A stretch of 64,000 bases of DNA from an uncultured Eubacteriales bacterium (GTDB taxonomy: Bacteria > Bacillota > Clostridia > Lachnospirales > Lachnospiraceae): positions 1 to 64,000 of the forward strand of contig UQNS01000002.1 of the NCBI GenBank assembly GCA_900542465.1, given 5' to 3'. Both the position numbers and the translations under genes were made by a program. A model generated the notes under the pieces. That model was not told the DNA's origin. It made no database searches and worked only from the letters and a program-made list of their open reading frames with translations. Below are positions 25,970 through 34,452 of this stretch, piece by piece (position 1 is the stretch's first letter; every line of letters starts with the position of its first letter).

Positions 25970-26289
25970 TTCAAAATATCATGGTGTGCAAGATCAAAAT
26001 TTAGTAATAATTCCTGCTTTTATACAATTTAGTGATTTTGATAAAATTTTATAAAAGTTGCTTTTGTGCAACCTAATTGTGTGAGGTATTATTGGAAATG
26101 TAGATAAAACAAGGCTTTGAGAGGAATGTGGCTTATCATAAATAAATTTTAGAGCTATAACGGGTTGAAAAATAGATACTTCCATTTTTATTTTTTTGTA
26201 TTATAATCGTCTCATAGCACAAATATATGTTTTAAAATTTAATATTGCAAAATATTATTTAACATGCTATAAACAAAGGAGGCATTCAT
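25970..26289 (+). other. AT-rich intergenic region before ferritin, one likely -10 box
   Basis: No coding frame here has a ribosome-binding site or a family-like product. TATAAT at 26202-26207, preceded by a T-rich stretch but no good -35, is the likely ferritin promoter, giving an 80-base leader. A small hairpin (GTTGC-N6-GCAAC near 26056) is present. I see no clear Fur or PerR box. Confidence 0.5.
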
Positions 26290-26802
26290 ATGCTAAACGC
26301 AAAGGTAAAGGACTTAATTAATACACAGATCAATTTAGAATTATATTCAGCATATTTGTATTTGGATTTTGCTAACTATTACTATGATAAGGGTCTTGAT
26401 GGATTTGCCAGATATTATGATATCCAGGCACAGGAAGAAAGAGATCATGCGATGCATCTTAGATCCTATCTTCATGACAACGGAGAATCAGTCACATTTG
26501 AAGCAATCGCCAAGCCGGATAAGGCTATAAGTGCTATCGATGATCCTATTAAATTTGCTTTAGAACATGAGATCTTCATCACAGGAAGCATCAACGTAAT
26601 CTATAAGGCGGCTGATGAAGTGGGTGATTACAGAACGATGCAGTATCTTGACTGGTATGTAAAAGAACAGGGTGAAGAAGAAAAGAATGCCGACGATCTT
26701 CTTAAGAAGTATAACTTATTTGGAACAGATCCAAAGGGATTGTATGAGCTTAACCAGGAATTACTTGGAAGAACATATACTCCGGCAACATTTAATCTTT
26801 AA
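26290..26802 (+). CDS. ftnA: Non-haem ferritin
   Basis: It oxidises Fe(II) and stores iron in a 24-subunit shell. The ferroxidase ligands are visible: Glu17, Glu50, His53, Glu94 (EHEIF) and a Glu cluster near 127-131 (KEQGEEE). At 170 residues it is the FtnA type, without haem-binding Met pattern or Dps features. AAAGGAGG precedes the ATG. Superoxide reductase follows 28 bp later, so the two form an iron/oxygen defence unit. Confidence 0.95.
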   Translation: MLNAKVKDLINTQINLELYSAYLYLDFANYYYDKGLDGFARYYDIQAQEERDHAMHLRSYLHDNGESVTFEAIAKPDKAISAIDDPIKFALEHEIFITGSINVIYKAADEVGDYRTMQYLDWYVKEQGEEEKNADDLLKKYNLFGTDPKGLYELNQELLGRTYTPATFNL

Positions 26803-26830
26803 TAAAGACCATTAAGGGGAGGAATATACT

Positions 26831-27202
26831 ATGAAGTTTTTTAAAAATGAGAACGGAGAAAATCTTGCTTTATTATTAAAATCAGGAAAAACAGAAGCTG
26901 CGCTTGACGCCTGTCTTAAAGAGGTATCAGCTAATACCACTGATGCTGCTGTAGAGAAGCATGTGCCGGTCGTTACAGTGGATGGAGATAAGGTTACGGT
27001 CGCAGTTGGAAGCGTTGAACATCCAATGCAGGAAGAGCATTTTATTACATTTATTGCGCTGGAGACCAGGAAGGGTATTCAGATAGTAAACTTAGAGCCT
27101 GGTGAAAAGCCGGCAGCTGAATTTATCGTTGCGCAGGGAGATGCACCGGTAGCAGCTTATGAGTTCTGTAATTTACATGGTCTCTGGAAGGCTGACATTT
27201 GA
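26831..27202 (+). CDS. Superoxide reductase (desulfoferrodoxin-like, no N-terminal Fe-Cys4 centre)
   Basis: It reduces superoxide to peroxide at a His4-Cys iron. The catalytic centre is complete: Glu42-Lys43-His44, His64, His70, Cys113 and His116 (AYEFCNLHG at the end). The first 30 residues align with the desulforedoxin domain of class I/III enzymes, but the CxxC and CC ligands are gone (NENG and DAC in their place), so only the active-site iron can bind. The gene lies behind ferritin and before a terminator. Its electron donor is not in the window. Confidence 0.9.
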   Translation: MKFFKNENGENLALLLKSGKTEAALDACLKEVSANTTDAAVEKHVPVVTVDGDKVTVAVGSVEHPMQEEHFITFIALETRKGIQIVNLEPGEKPAAEFIVAQGDAPVAAYEFCNLHGLWKADI

Positions 27203-27220
27203 TATAAATTAATATGTGAG

Positions 27221-27267
27221 GTACCGTTTTGATATCGTTTAGGATGATCAAAGCGGTACTTTTTTCT
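27221..27267 (+). terminator. Terminator of the ferritin unit
   Basis: GTACCGTTTTGAT pairs with ATCAAAGCGGTAC (one G-U), followed by six T. It closes the ferritin/superoxide reductase unit. Confidence 0.85.
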
Positions 27268-27310
27268 TGCAAAATATAAAAAAATATAAACTTTCTATCC
27301 CCCATCCAGG

Positions 27311-27340
27311 TTGTTAGCCCCCTATTAGGGGGGATATAAT
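27311..27340 (+). promoter_or_regulatory. Promoter of the first importer operon with a C5/G5 palindrome in the spacer
   Basis: TTGTTA (27311-27316) and TATAAT (27335-27340) are 18 bases apart. The spacer holds CCCCCTATTAGGGGG (27318-27332), a perfect 7-bp inverted repeat around one T, a likely repressor site. G/C tracts of this kind are typical of operators for CsoR/RcnR-family metal sensors; no such gene is in the window, so the regulator is unknown. A further half-like CTATCCCCC lies at 27295-27303. Confidence 0.7.
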
Positions 27341-27392
27341 CCATACGATAGTTTGTATAGTTTAGAATTTAAAAGGAGAAGGGAGAGTTTTT

Positions 27393-28418
27393 TTGACTAA
27401 TAACTATATCTCGTACACGAAAAAGAGGGCGATAGTTCTTATTGTATCCGCATGTATCATGGTGGGTGCAGTTTTTTTTAATCTTGTTACGGGGTCATCA
27501 GGAGCAACAGTTGGGGATATTTTTAAAACGATTTTTAATCCGGCCGGTGCTGATATAAGACTCAGGACGATAGTTATGGATATGCGTCTGCCTGTGGCTA
27601 TAATGGGACTTCTTGTGGGGGCAGCTCTTGCATCTGCCGGTTCTATCATGCAGACGATCCTGAATAACCCTTTGGCCAGCCCTTATACACTTGGTGTATC
27701 GGCAGGTGCAAGCGTGGGTGCTTCCATAGTTCTGGTACTTGGCGTTGGCGGATTATCTGTTTTGGGGCAGTTTCTTATACCCGCGTTTGCTTTTGTGTTT
27801 TCAGGAATAGCCTGTATAAGTATATATCTGGTAAGCAGGGCAAAAGCATTTTCTTCATCGATACTGGTGTTGGCAGGTATAGGAATGGTGTTTTTCTTTC
27901 AGGCATTTCAATCATTCCTGCAGTATCTTTCATCGGCAGAAGTGCTTCAGAATATAGTTTTCTGGACATTCGGAAGTCTTACTAAAGCTAACTGGACTAA
28001 CATTTCAATAATAGCCGGAGTATATGCCGTGACATTTATTCTCTTCATAAAGGACTCATGGAAGCTGACTGCGATGAGGCTGGGAGACAACCGGGCCAGA
28101 AGTATGGGAGTAAATGTTGATAGATTAAGAAAGAAGATGTTCATACTTGTATCGATACTCACGGCTACGACTGTTGCATTTGTAGGAAGTATAGGATTTA
28201 TAGGTATCGTAGGACCTCACATAGCAAGAATGATAGTTGGGGAAGACCAGAGGTTCTTTCTCCCAATGTCAGCCATAAGCGGGGCGATCATACTGTCTAC
28301 GGCATCGGCTATATCAAAAATAATCATGCCGGGTGCAGTGTTCCCTATAGGCATTATTACATCTCTTATAGGTGTTCCGTTCTTCTTTATGCTGCTTCTT
28401 AAGAGAAAGGCGGTGTAA
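27393..28418 (+). CDS. FecCD/BtuC-type ABC importer permease
   Basis: The permease of a type II importer for an iron-, cobalamin- or metal-complex-like ligand. About ten membrane segments are visible, with the family signatures RLP (near 64-66), GSIMQTILNNPLASPYTLGVSAGAS, and the ATPase-contact region GFIGIVGPHIAR. Start TTG 27393 follows GGGAGAG; no ATG fits the family start. The ATPase gene follows two bases later. Which ligand is carried cannot be told from the permease. Confidence 0.92.
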   Translation: MTNNYISYTKKRAIVLIVSACIMVGAVFFNLVTGSSGATVGDIFKTIFNPAGADIRLRTIVMDMRLPVAIMGLLVGAALASAGSIMQTILNNPLASPYTLGVSAGASVGASIVLVLGVGGLSVLGQFLIPAFAFVFSGIACISIYLVSRAKAFSSSILVLAGIGMVFFFQAFQSFLQYLSSAEVLQNIVFWTFGSLTKANWTNISIIAGVYAVTFILFIKDSWKLTAMRLGDNRARSMGVNVDRLRKKMFILVSILTATTVAFVGSIGFIGIVGPHIARMIVGEDQRFFLPMSAISGAIILSTASAISKIIMPGAVFPIGIITSLIGVPFFFMLLLKRKAV

Positions 28419-28420
28419 TA

Positions 28421-29203
28421 ATGTTAAAGGTCGATAATGTTAAATTTGCATACAAAAATGCAGAGATACTGGAAGATATAAGCTTTATGGCGCATCCCGG
28501 AGAGATAACAGTGATCCTGGGAGCAAACGGATGCGGAAAGACTACTTTGCTGAACTGTATCAACGGCAGAAATAAATATAGCGGAGATATTACATGGAAG
28601 GGTAAGGATATTCATAACATCAGGCATGAAGATTTTTTTGATATCTTTTCCTACCTTGATCAGAACATCGCATGCAACGCTACGTTGACAGTTTTTGAAG
28701 TGATATTGCTTGGAAGATTGAACAGCCTCGGATTCAGAGTAGGCGAAGATGATATACGAAGCGTAGATAGTATTCTGAGACTTTTGGAAATAGAAAAGTT
28801 TGCAGACAGAAACATAGGAGAACTAAGCGGGGGACAGCGGCAGTTAGTATTTATTGCTCAGTCGCTGGTCAGAAATCCGGAGATACTGATTATGGATGAG
28901 CCGACATCGGCCTTAGATCTTAATCATCAGTTCTATTTACTGGATTTTCTGAAAAGAATTACAAGAGAAAAAAACTATACAACTATTTTGACATTGCATC
29001 ACCTTGATATGGCTGCCAGATACGCAGATAAGCTGCTTATCATAAAGGATAAAAAGGTGTATGCGTATGGACCTCCATCAGAGGTCTACACTACCAGGAT
29101 GCTGGGGGATATATATAAAGTGGATTCAGAAGTGTTTTATGATGAACATATGAATCAGCATATTATTGCTACAGGCAGCCTGCGCAATAAGCAGAATGCC
29201 TGA
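28421..29203 (+). CDS. FecE/BtuD-type ABC importer ATPase
   Basis: The ATPase of the same importer, 260 residues: Walker A GANGCGKTT (near 32-40), signature LSGGQRQLV, Walker B ILIMDEPTSALD, and the switch His in TLHHLDMAARYAD. It sits between its permease (2 bp) and its binding protein (14 bp), a complete importer operon behind the palindrome-bearing promoter. Confidence 0.93.
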   Translation: MLKVDNVKFAYKNAEILEDISFMAHPGEITVILGANGCGKTTLLNCINGRNKYSGDITWKGKDIHNIRHEDFFDIFSYLDQNIACNATLTVFEVILLGRLNSLGFRVGEDDIRSVDSILRLLEIEKFADRNIGELSGGQRQLVFIAQSLVRNPEILIMDEPTSALDLNHQFYLLDFLKRITREKNYTTILTLHHLDMAARYADKLLIIKDKKVYAYGPPSEVYTTRMLGDIYKVDSEVFYDEHMNQHIIATGSLRNKQNA

Positions 29204-29217
29204 GGAAAGGGTAGGTT

Positions 29218-30402
29218 ATGAAAATAAAAGGATTAAGAAAAGTTTTGTCTGTTATTACGGCGCTTGTCGTTGTATGTATTATAGGAATCTCTTTAACTGC
29301 GTGTGGGGGCAATACAGGCGGTAATACAGACAATAATAAGAAAACAGAAAAAATTTCATTTACAGATGTAACAGGAGCTTCATTTGAATTCGCCAAGCCG
29401 GTCGAGAAGGCTGCGATCCAGTATTCAGGTTCAGGCGGTGCTTTTATGACTATGTCAGGCCTTTTTGGCAGGGATGTTTATAAGCATATTGCAGGTATGG
29501 ATAATGGACTTGCTGAGAACAGAAACGATATGTGGCAGAGCTTCATCAAGACAGTTCCTGAATTAAAGGATGTCAAGAAGATAGGAAGTCTGGGCAAGGA
29601 CTTTGACGTAGAGGGTGTTATTAATTCAGGGGCTGAGGTTCTTATCCTCTCAAAAGATTCCAAAAAGCAGGCCGGTGATACACAGGCCAAGCTTGAAAAG
29701 GCGGGAATAAAAGTATTGTATATCGATTTTCACGATGAAACAGTAGAAAATCATGTAAAGTCTACAGAGATCATGGGAAAAATGTTTGGCAGGGAAGAGC
29801 AGGCCAAGAAGATGATAGACTTCTACAAGGAACATCGTGCGAAGGCTGAGAAAGCTGCTGAGGCAGGGTTTAAGAAGACTGGAAAGAGACCAAACCTTTA
29901 CATTGAGGTAGGTGCATCAGGACCTGAAAAGTTAGATAATACATATTCCAATAAATATATGTGGGGGGGTATAGCGTACAGCTCCGGTGCCAACAGCATT
30001 GCAGATAATGGCAATATTGCCAAGGCAGCGCCTTTGGATTCAGAATATCTCTTAAAATCCAATCCGGATAAGATTGTATTTACGGGAGCATACTGGCCTA
30101 AGGTAAAAACTTCGCTCAGAATGGGATTTGAAGCAAATGAAGCAGAAACTAAGAAGCTTGTTGATGCTTACTTAACACGTCCGGGCTGGGAAGGCCTTGA
30201 TGCAGTTAAAAAGAAAGATATTCATGTTATCCATCATGGACTTTGCCGCGAAATGTATGACTTTGTAGGATATGAATTCTTTGCAAAGGTATGCTATCCG
30301 GAAGAATCAAAAGACATTGATCCGACAGCGTCTCTGAAAGAATATTATGAGAAGTTCTTGCCATACGAATTCTCAGGTCTTTGGTTCTATGATTATAAAT
30401 AA
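29218..30402 (+). CDS. Lipoprotein substrate-binding protein of the first importer
   Basis: A FecB/BtuF-like binding protein. A signal sequence with lipobox SLTAC (Cys near residue 29) anchors it to the membrane, and a Gly/Asn/Lys-rich linker follows. The mature part has the two-lobe pattern (VTGASFEFAKPVEKAAI, later NSGAEVLILSKDSKK, end YPEESKDIDP). It is more distant from the two binding proteins of the second operon than those are from each other, so it probably binds another ligand. The cluster context suggests a metal complex; the ligand is unknown. Confidence 0.88.
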   Translation: MKIKGLRKVLSVITALVVVCIIGISLTACGGNTGGNTDNNKKTEKISFTDVTGASFEFAKPVEKAAIQYSGSGGAFMTMSGLFGRDVYKHIAGMDNGLAENRNDMWQSFIKTVPELKDVKKIGSLGKDFDVEGVINSGAEVLILSKDSKKQAGDTQAKLEKAGIKVLYIDFHDETVENHVKSTEIMGKMFGREEQAKKMIDFYKEHRAKAEKAAEAGFKKTGKRPNLYIEVGASGPEKLDNTYSNKYMWGGIAYSSGANSIADNGNIAKAAPLDSEYLLKSNPDKIVFTGAYWPKVKTSLRMGFEANEAETKKLVDAYLTRPGWEGLDAVKKKDIHVIHHGLCREMYDFVGYEFFAKVCYPEESKDIDPTASLKEYYEKFLPYEFSGLWFYDYK

Positions 30403-30422
30403 CTAAAAATAAATAAAACTAG

Positions 30423-30464
30423 AAAACTACATATGTACATTTGATACATATGTAGTTTTTTATT
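30423..30464 (+). terminator. Terminator of the first importer operon
   Basis: A perfect 15-bp stem (AAAACTACATATGTA, loop of seven, TACATATGTAGTTTT) is followed by T. It separates importer and exporter genes. Confidence 0.9.
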
Positions 30465-30498
30465 GTTCTTAATACTCATTGGGGATGTGAGGAGATCT

Positions 30499-32193
30499 AT
30501 GAAAGGAAATTTAAGAAAATTATTTAAATATTATAAGCCGTATAAGGGTATATTTTTTGCGGATATGATATTTGCGACAATTTCAGCGTTAATAGCTCTT
30601 GCGACACCATTTATCGTAAGATATGTGATCAAGAATTTTGCGATCCTGCCGCCATCTGAAGCGATAAAAAGTGTATCTATTGCGGGAGCCATACTTACAG
30701 GCCTGGTCTTTATCCAGTTTTTATGTAATTACTATATAGCCTATGTAGGACACGTAATGGGGGCTTATATGGAATATGATATGAGAAGTGAGATATTCAG
30801 CCACTATCAAGTCCTTCCATATTCTTTTTATGATGAACAAAAGACAGGACAGCTGCTTTCAAGGGTTACATCGGATTTATTTGATATAACGGAGTTTCTG
30901 CATCATGGACCGGAAAATATAGTGATATCAGGGATAAGGATGATAGGTGCATTTATCATAATGATGATAATAAGTCCTCCACTTGCCGGCATTTCCTACG
31001 CTTTGGTTCCGATAATGATCATTTATGCCTATTTTAAAAATAAGCAGATGAAAAGAGTTTTTAAGGAAAACAGGGTAAAGATAGGAGATATAAATGCTCA
31101 GATAGAGGATACTCTGTCCGGTATAAGGGTCGTAAAGTCGTTTGCAAATGAGGATGTTGAAAGAGCGAAATTTAAAATTGGCAATGATGCGTTTCTGACT
31201 GCAAAGAAAGAGACCTTCAGGAACATTGGAGGATATAATTCCGGACTGAAGGGTATAACAGCCATGATGACGGTCGTGGTCATGGTTGCAGGCGGTATCA
31301 TGATAAGCAAGGGCATAGTTCAGGTCGCTGATCTGCTTGCTTTTCTTTTGTATATCAATGTGCTTATTGAACCGATAAGGCAGATGACTGATTTCACAGA
31401 GATGTTTCAGAATGGATATTCCGGCTTTGAAAGATTTCTTGAGATAGTAGAGATAGATCCTGAGATCAAGGATAAGCCTGATGCGTTTGAGCTTAATGGA
31501 GTTAAGGGCTGCGTTGAGTTTAAGAATGTTTCCTTCAATTACGGAAAGAATAAGGAAAGTGTTTTGGATAATATTAATTTAAAGGTTCCCGTAGGTGGTT
31601 ATTACGCTATAATAGGGCCTTCGGGAATTGGAAAGACGACTCTTGTCAATCTTATTCCGCGCTTTTATGAAATAAATGGGGGAAGTATAACAATAGATGG
31701 TACAGACATCAGAGATGTGACCCAGGCAAGTTTAAGAAACAATATAGGGGTAGTGCAGCAGGATGTATATATTTTCATGGGTACCGTTTATGAGAATATT
31801 CTTTATGGAAGACCGGACGCTTCCAAAGAAGAAGTAATAGAGGCTGCCAAAAATGCTAATGCCCATGATTTTATAATGTCTCTCCCTGATGGCTATGACA
31901 CAGATATAGGTCAGCGAGGGGTGAAACTTTCAGGAGGTCAGAAGCAGAGGCTTTCCATAGCAAGAGTATTTTTGAAAAATCCGCCTATCCTTATATTTGA
32001 TGAAGCTACATCTGCACTTGATAACGAAAGTGAAAAAATAGTTCAGCAGTCAATGGATAAGCTTGCAGTAAACAGGACCACATTCGTTATAGCGCACAGG
32101 TTATCAACAGTAAGGCATGCAGATAAGATCTTAGTTATGTCAAGAGAAGGAATTCACGAAGAAGAGACTGAAGAATTTTTTGCTAAGGTTTAA
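30499..32193 (+). CDS. ABC exporter, fused membrane and ATPase domains
   Basis: A 564-residue half-exporter of the MsbA/LmrA type that works as a dimer. Six membrane segments fill residues 15-310, followed by the ATPase with Walker A GPSGIGKTT, signature LSGGQKQRLS and Walker B ILIFDEATSALD. ATG 30499 is chosen because GTGAGGAG precedes it; a longer frame upstream lies in the terminator tail. A methyltransferase gene follows 10 bp later. In this cluster it might export a chelator or toxic complex, but exporters of this type have many substrates. Confidence 0.92.
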   Translation: MKGNLRKLFKYYKPYKGIFFADMIFATISALIALATPFIVRYVIKNFAILPPSEAIKSVSIAGAILTGLVFIQFLCNYYIAYVGHVMGAYMEYDMRSEIFSHYQVLPYSFYDEQKTGQLLSRVTSDLFDITEFLHHGPENIVISGIRMIGAFIIMMIISPPLAGISYALVPIMIIYAYFKNKQMKRVFKENRVKIGDINAQIEDTLSGIRVVKSFANEDVERAKFKIGNDAFLTAKKETFRNIGGYNSGLKGITAMMTVVVMVAGGIMISKGIVQVADLLAFLLYINVLIEPIRQMTDFTEMFQNGYSGFERFLEIVEIDPEIKDKPDAFELNGVKGCVEFKNVSFNYGKNKESVLDNINLKVPVGGYYAIIGPSGIGKTTLVNLIPRFYEINGGSITIDGTDIRDVTQASLRNNIGVVQQDVYIFMGTVYENILYGRPDASKEEVIEAAKNANAHDFIMSLPDGYDTDIGQRGVKLSGGQKQRLSIARVFLKNPPILIFDEATSALDNESEKIVQQSMDKLAVNRTTFVIAHRLSTVRHADKILVMSREGIHEEETEEFFAKV

Positions 32194-32203
32194 AGGATGA
32201 AAA

Positions 32204-32980
32204 ATGGAAGAGTTAAAGGAAAAGATAAAAAAAGGTTGGCAAATATCAGCGGCAGGATTTACCGGAGTTGTGGAAAAAGATTATGAACCGCATAGAAAAG
32301 CGGCTTGGCTTAATACTATTCTTGCAAATGCTCCGGAAAAAGAAGTTCTGAGAGTTTTAGATGTTGGGACCGGTCCGGGATTCTTTTCAAATATACTATC
32401 TGAGGCAGGACACAATGTTACAGGTATAGATCTGTCTGAAAATATGATAGAGGAAGCCAGGAAGAATGCAGCAGCCCGGGGAGTGGCGCCGGAATTCATA
32501 TGTATGGATGTACAGCACCCGGATCTGCCTGACAGCACATTTGATCTGATCGTAAGCAGAAATGTGGTATGGTGCTTAAGTGAGCCGGAGGAAACATATA
32601 AAAACTGGCACAGACTCCTCATACCCGGCGGCAGAGTTATTGTTTTTGACGGAGACCATCTGAAGGATCTGAGAGATCCGGAAAAATATGGCAAGCAGAA
32701 TTTTGATATAGAAAAATATAAAGAAAAGTATATTGAGATGTATGGTGAGGAGCCAAAATGCTCATTTACAAAGGAAAACTACGAAGAAGCCAGAGGCTGG
32801 AGAGTAGGGCTTCCGCTGGCGAAGGAAAAAAGGCCTCAGTGGGATGTTGAAAGATGTCTGGATATTGGCTTTAGTGAAGTATATATTGATGTAGATGTTA
32901 ATGATAAAGTCTTAGGCGATGAGCGGGATAGAGAAATGGGAAAGAATAATCCGTTTTTTATGTTAGTTGCAACTAAATAA
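32204..32980 (+). CDS. Class I SAM-dependent methyltransferase (first of three)
   Basis: A 258-residue Rossmann methyltransferase with motif I VLDVGTGPG (51-59), acidic motif II GIDLSENM and the post-motif DLIVSRNVVWCL. The last 100 residues form a cap domain that could hold a small-molecule substrate. It is coupled to the ABC exporter and ends at a terminator. Two further methyltransferases lie in the neighbouring importer operon. The substrate is not recognisable. Confidence 0.9.
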   Translation: MEELKEKIKKGWQISAAGFTGVVEKDYEPHRKAAWLNTILANAPEKEVLRVLDVGTGPGFFSNILSEAGHNVTGIDLSENMIEEARKNAAARGVAPEFICMDVQHPDLPDSTFDLIVSRNVVWCLSEPEETYKNWHRLLIPGGRVIVFDGDHLKDLRDPEKYGKQNFDIEKYKEKYIEMYGEEPKCSFTKENYEEARGWRVGLPLAKEKRPQWDVERCLDIGFSEVYIDVDVNDKVLGDERDREMGKNNPFFMLVATK

Positions 32981-32982
32981 GT

Positions 32983-33023
32983 ACAGGCAGATCCGGGTTT
33001 AGCGAGATCCGGACCTGTTTTTT
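32983..33023 (+). terminator. Terminator behind the first methyltransferase
   Basis: ACAGG and TCCGG (with a four-base bulge between) pair with CCGGA and CCTGT, followed by six T. Confidence 0.75.
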
Positions 33024-33067
33024 AGTATGGGCAAAGGGGGTCTTAAAAGCAATTTATAAGCTTAAAC

Positions 33068-33098
33068 TTAACGAAATTGAACATATTGTTTATAAACA
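33068..33098 (+). promoter_or_regulatory. tetR promoter with operator-like repeat
   Basis: TTAACG (33068-33073), a 17-base spacer and TATAAA (33091-33096) form the likely promoter. TGAACA-N3-TGTTTA (33078-33092) overlaps its -10 end and has the same build as the perfect repeat before fmdE at 33752, so TetR autoregulation is likely. Confidence 0.6.
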
Positions 33099-33115
33099 TA
33101 CAAGGAGAGTGCGAG

Positions 33116-33739
33116 TTGAAAACAATTGAGAATAATGGGAAGAAGATCGACAGGAGAAAGCTATATACAAGAAAGGTCATAAAAGAAGCCTTTATTGAGC
33201 TGAAAAAAATAAAGGCCTTTAATGAAATTACGATAACTGAGCTGTGTAAAGAGGCGGATGTCAGCAGGGGAACTTTTTATCTTCATTATCACAACACGAT
33301 GGATGTTCTGGATGAGATCATGGAGGATGCGCTGGATCAGACACTTGAGACTCCGGAGTTCCAAAATCTTGATCTGGTGTATGACTATGCAGATCCTTTT
33401 GTAGATAACAAATGCAAGCTTCCTCTTTGTGAGATGATAAGGGCGTCGACCAAGTACCAGGCTATTTTTCTGGATGATTCTCTTACAGACTATGTGGCCG
33501 GAAAGATCATAGATGCGCATTCTGATAATTTTGTGAGAACAATGACGGAAAAAACAGTTATTTCTGAAGATGAACTCAGAAATTTTTATTATTTCAGACT
33601 TATGGGGTGTCTGGCGGTGACCAAAAGAACCATAAATTACAGTAAGGAAGACTGGAGAGTTATTAAGTCATTTATCGATAATATCCAGAGGACCGGAGTC
33701 GAACCTTATAAAAAATCCAACAGGAAAGGCAAAGAATGA
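33116..33739 (+). CDS. TetR family transcriptional regulator
   Basis: A 207-residue regulator with an N-terminal helix-turn-helix (ITITELCKEADVSRGTFYLHYHN, about 38-60) and a helical ligand domain of the short TetR type. TTG 33116 is chosen as start because AAGGAG lies eight bases before it; the upstream in-frame ATG (33077) lies in the promoter. It stands between the exporter/methyltransferase unit and the fmdE operon, with one operator-like repeat on each side, so it most likely controls itself and the fmdE-importer genes. The inducer would be a clue to the ligand. Confidence 0.92.
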   Translation: MKTIENNGKKIDRRKLYTRKVIKEAFIELKKIKAFNEITITELCKEADVSRGTFYLHYHNTMDVLDEIMEDALDQTLETPEFQNLDLVYDYADPFVDNKCKLPLCEMIRASTKYQAIFLDDSLTDYVAGKIIDAHSDNFVRTMTEKTVISEDELRNFYYFRLMGCLAVTKRTINYSKEDWRVIKSFIDNIQRTGVEPYKKSNRKGKE

Positions 33740-33751
33740 TTTCAGACAAGA

Positions 33752-33768
33752 ATGAACACACTGTTCAT
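33752..33768 (+). promoter_or_regulatory. Probable TetR operator before fmdE
   Basis: ATGAACA-CAC-TGTTCAT is a perfect inverted repeat with 7-bp arms, typical in size and symmetry of TetR-family sites. It lies 130 bp before fmdE. A second repeat TATCCC-N6-GGGATA follows at 33803-33820 in the same leader and could be another operator or a small hairpin. No sharp -10/-35 pair could be fixed here. Confidence 0.65.
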
Positions 33769-33896
33769 TAACGGACAACATGTGCTTTTATGATGATAAA
33801 GCTATCCCGTGCAAGGGATAAAAGAAATATAAAAATTTCATAAAATAGACAGGTGATGGGGATTTATGTGTTTGTTTTGTTAAGGAGGAAATCAAG

Positions 33897-34442
33897 GTGG
33901 AAACTAGTTATTACAAACCGGAACTTTTTTCAAAGTGCGCGGAGTTTCACGGGCATGTGTGCCCGGGTCTTTCTATCGGATACAGGGCGGCTTTATATGC
34001 GATGAAGCTGTTGGATCTGAAGTTTTCAGAGGATGAGGATGTTGTTTGTGTGACGGAAAATGACGCCTGCGGGGTAGATGCCATACAGGTCCTTCTTGGT
34101 TGCAGTGCAGGCAAGGGGAATCTGATATTCCATATCAGGGGCAAGCAGGCATTTAACTTCTATAACCGCAAAACGGGTGAATCTGTGAGACTTATTCTCA
34201 AGCCGGAATTTAATGGCAGGGGAGGTTCAAGGGAAGAGAGGATGAATCAGCTCCACAGTTTAAAGGATGAGGAGATATTCGATGTTAAACCTGTCACCTT
34301 CCGACTGCCAGAAGAGGCCAGAATATTCAATTCTTTTGTATGCGAGAAATGTGGTGAGGTAGTGGCTGAATCATTTTTAAGGATCGAAAATGGTAAGAAG
34401 ATATGTCTTGATTGCTTCAGTGAGTACACACGTTTTTGTTAA
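33897..34442 (+). CDS. FmdE family protein with C-terminal zinc ribbon
   Basis: The FmdE domain opens with FHGHVCPGLSIGYRA (HGHVCPG at 18-24) and continues with ENDACGVDAIQVLLGC, the two conserved His/Cys blocks of this family, which bind metal in known structures. A zinc ribbon (CEKCG then CLDC) forms the C-terminus. FmdE was named for its gene's place beside Mo-dependent formylmethanofuran dehydrogenase in methanogens; its biochemical job is unclear. Here there is no such enzyme, but an importer and methyltransferases follow, so a role in handling an imported metal is inferred. GTG 33897 follows AAGGAGG by eight bases. Confidence 0.88.
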   Translation: METSYYKPELFSKCAEFHGHVCPGLSIGYRAALYAMKLLDLKFSEDEDVVCVTENDACGVDAIQVLLGCSAGKGNLIFHIRGKQAFNFYNRKTGESVRLILKPEFNGRGGSREERMNQLHSLKDEEIFDVKPVTFRLPEEARIFNSFVCEKCGEVVAESFLRIENGKKICLDCFSEYTRFC

Positions 34443-34452
34443 AGGAGGGGAA

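Noticed and set aside
25994..26185. A 63-codon minus-strand frame before the ferritin gene
   Set aside because: No ribosome-binding site, no family-like sequence; the AT-rich composition explains it.
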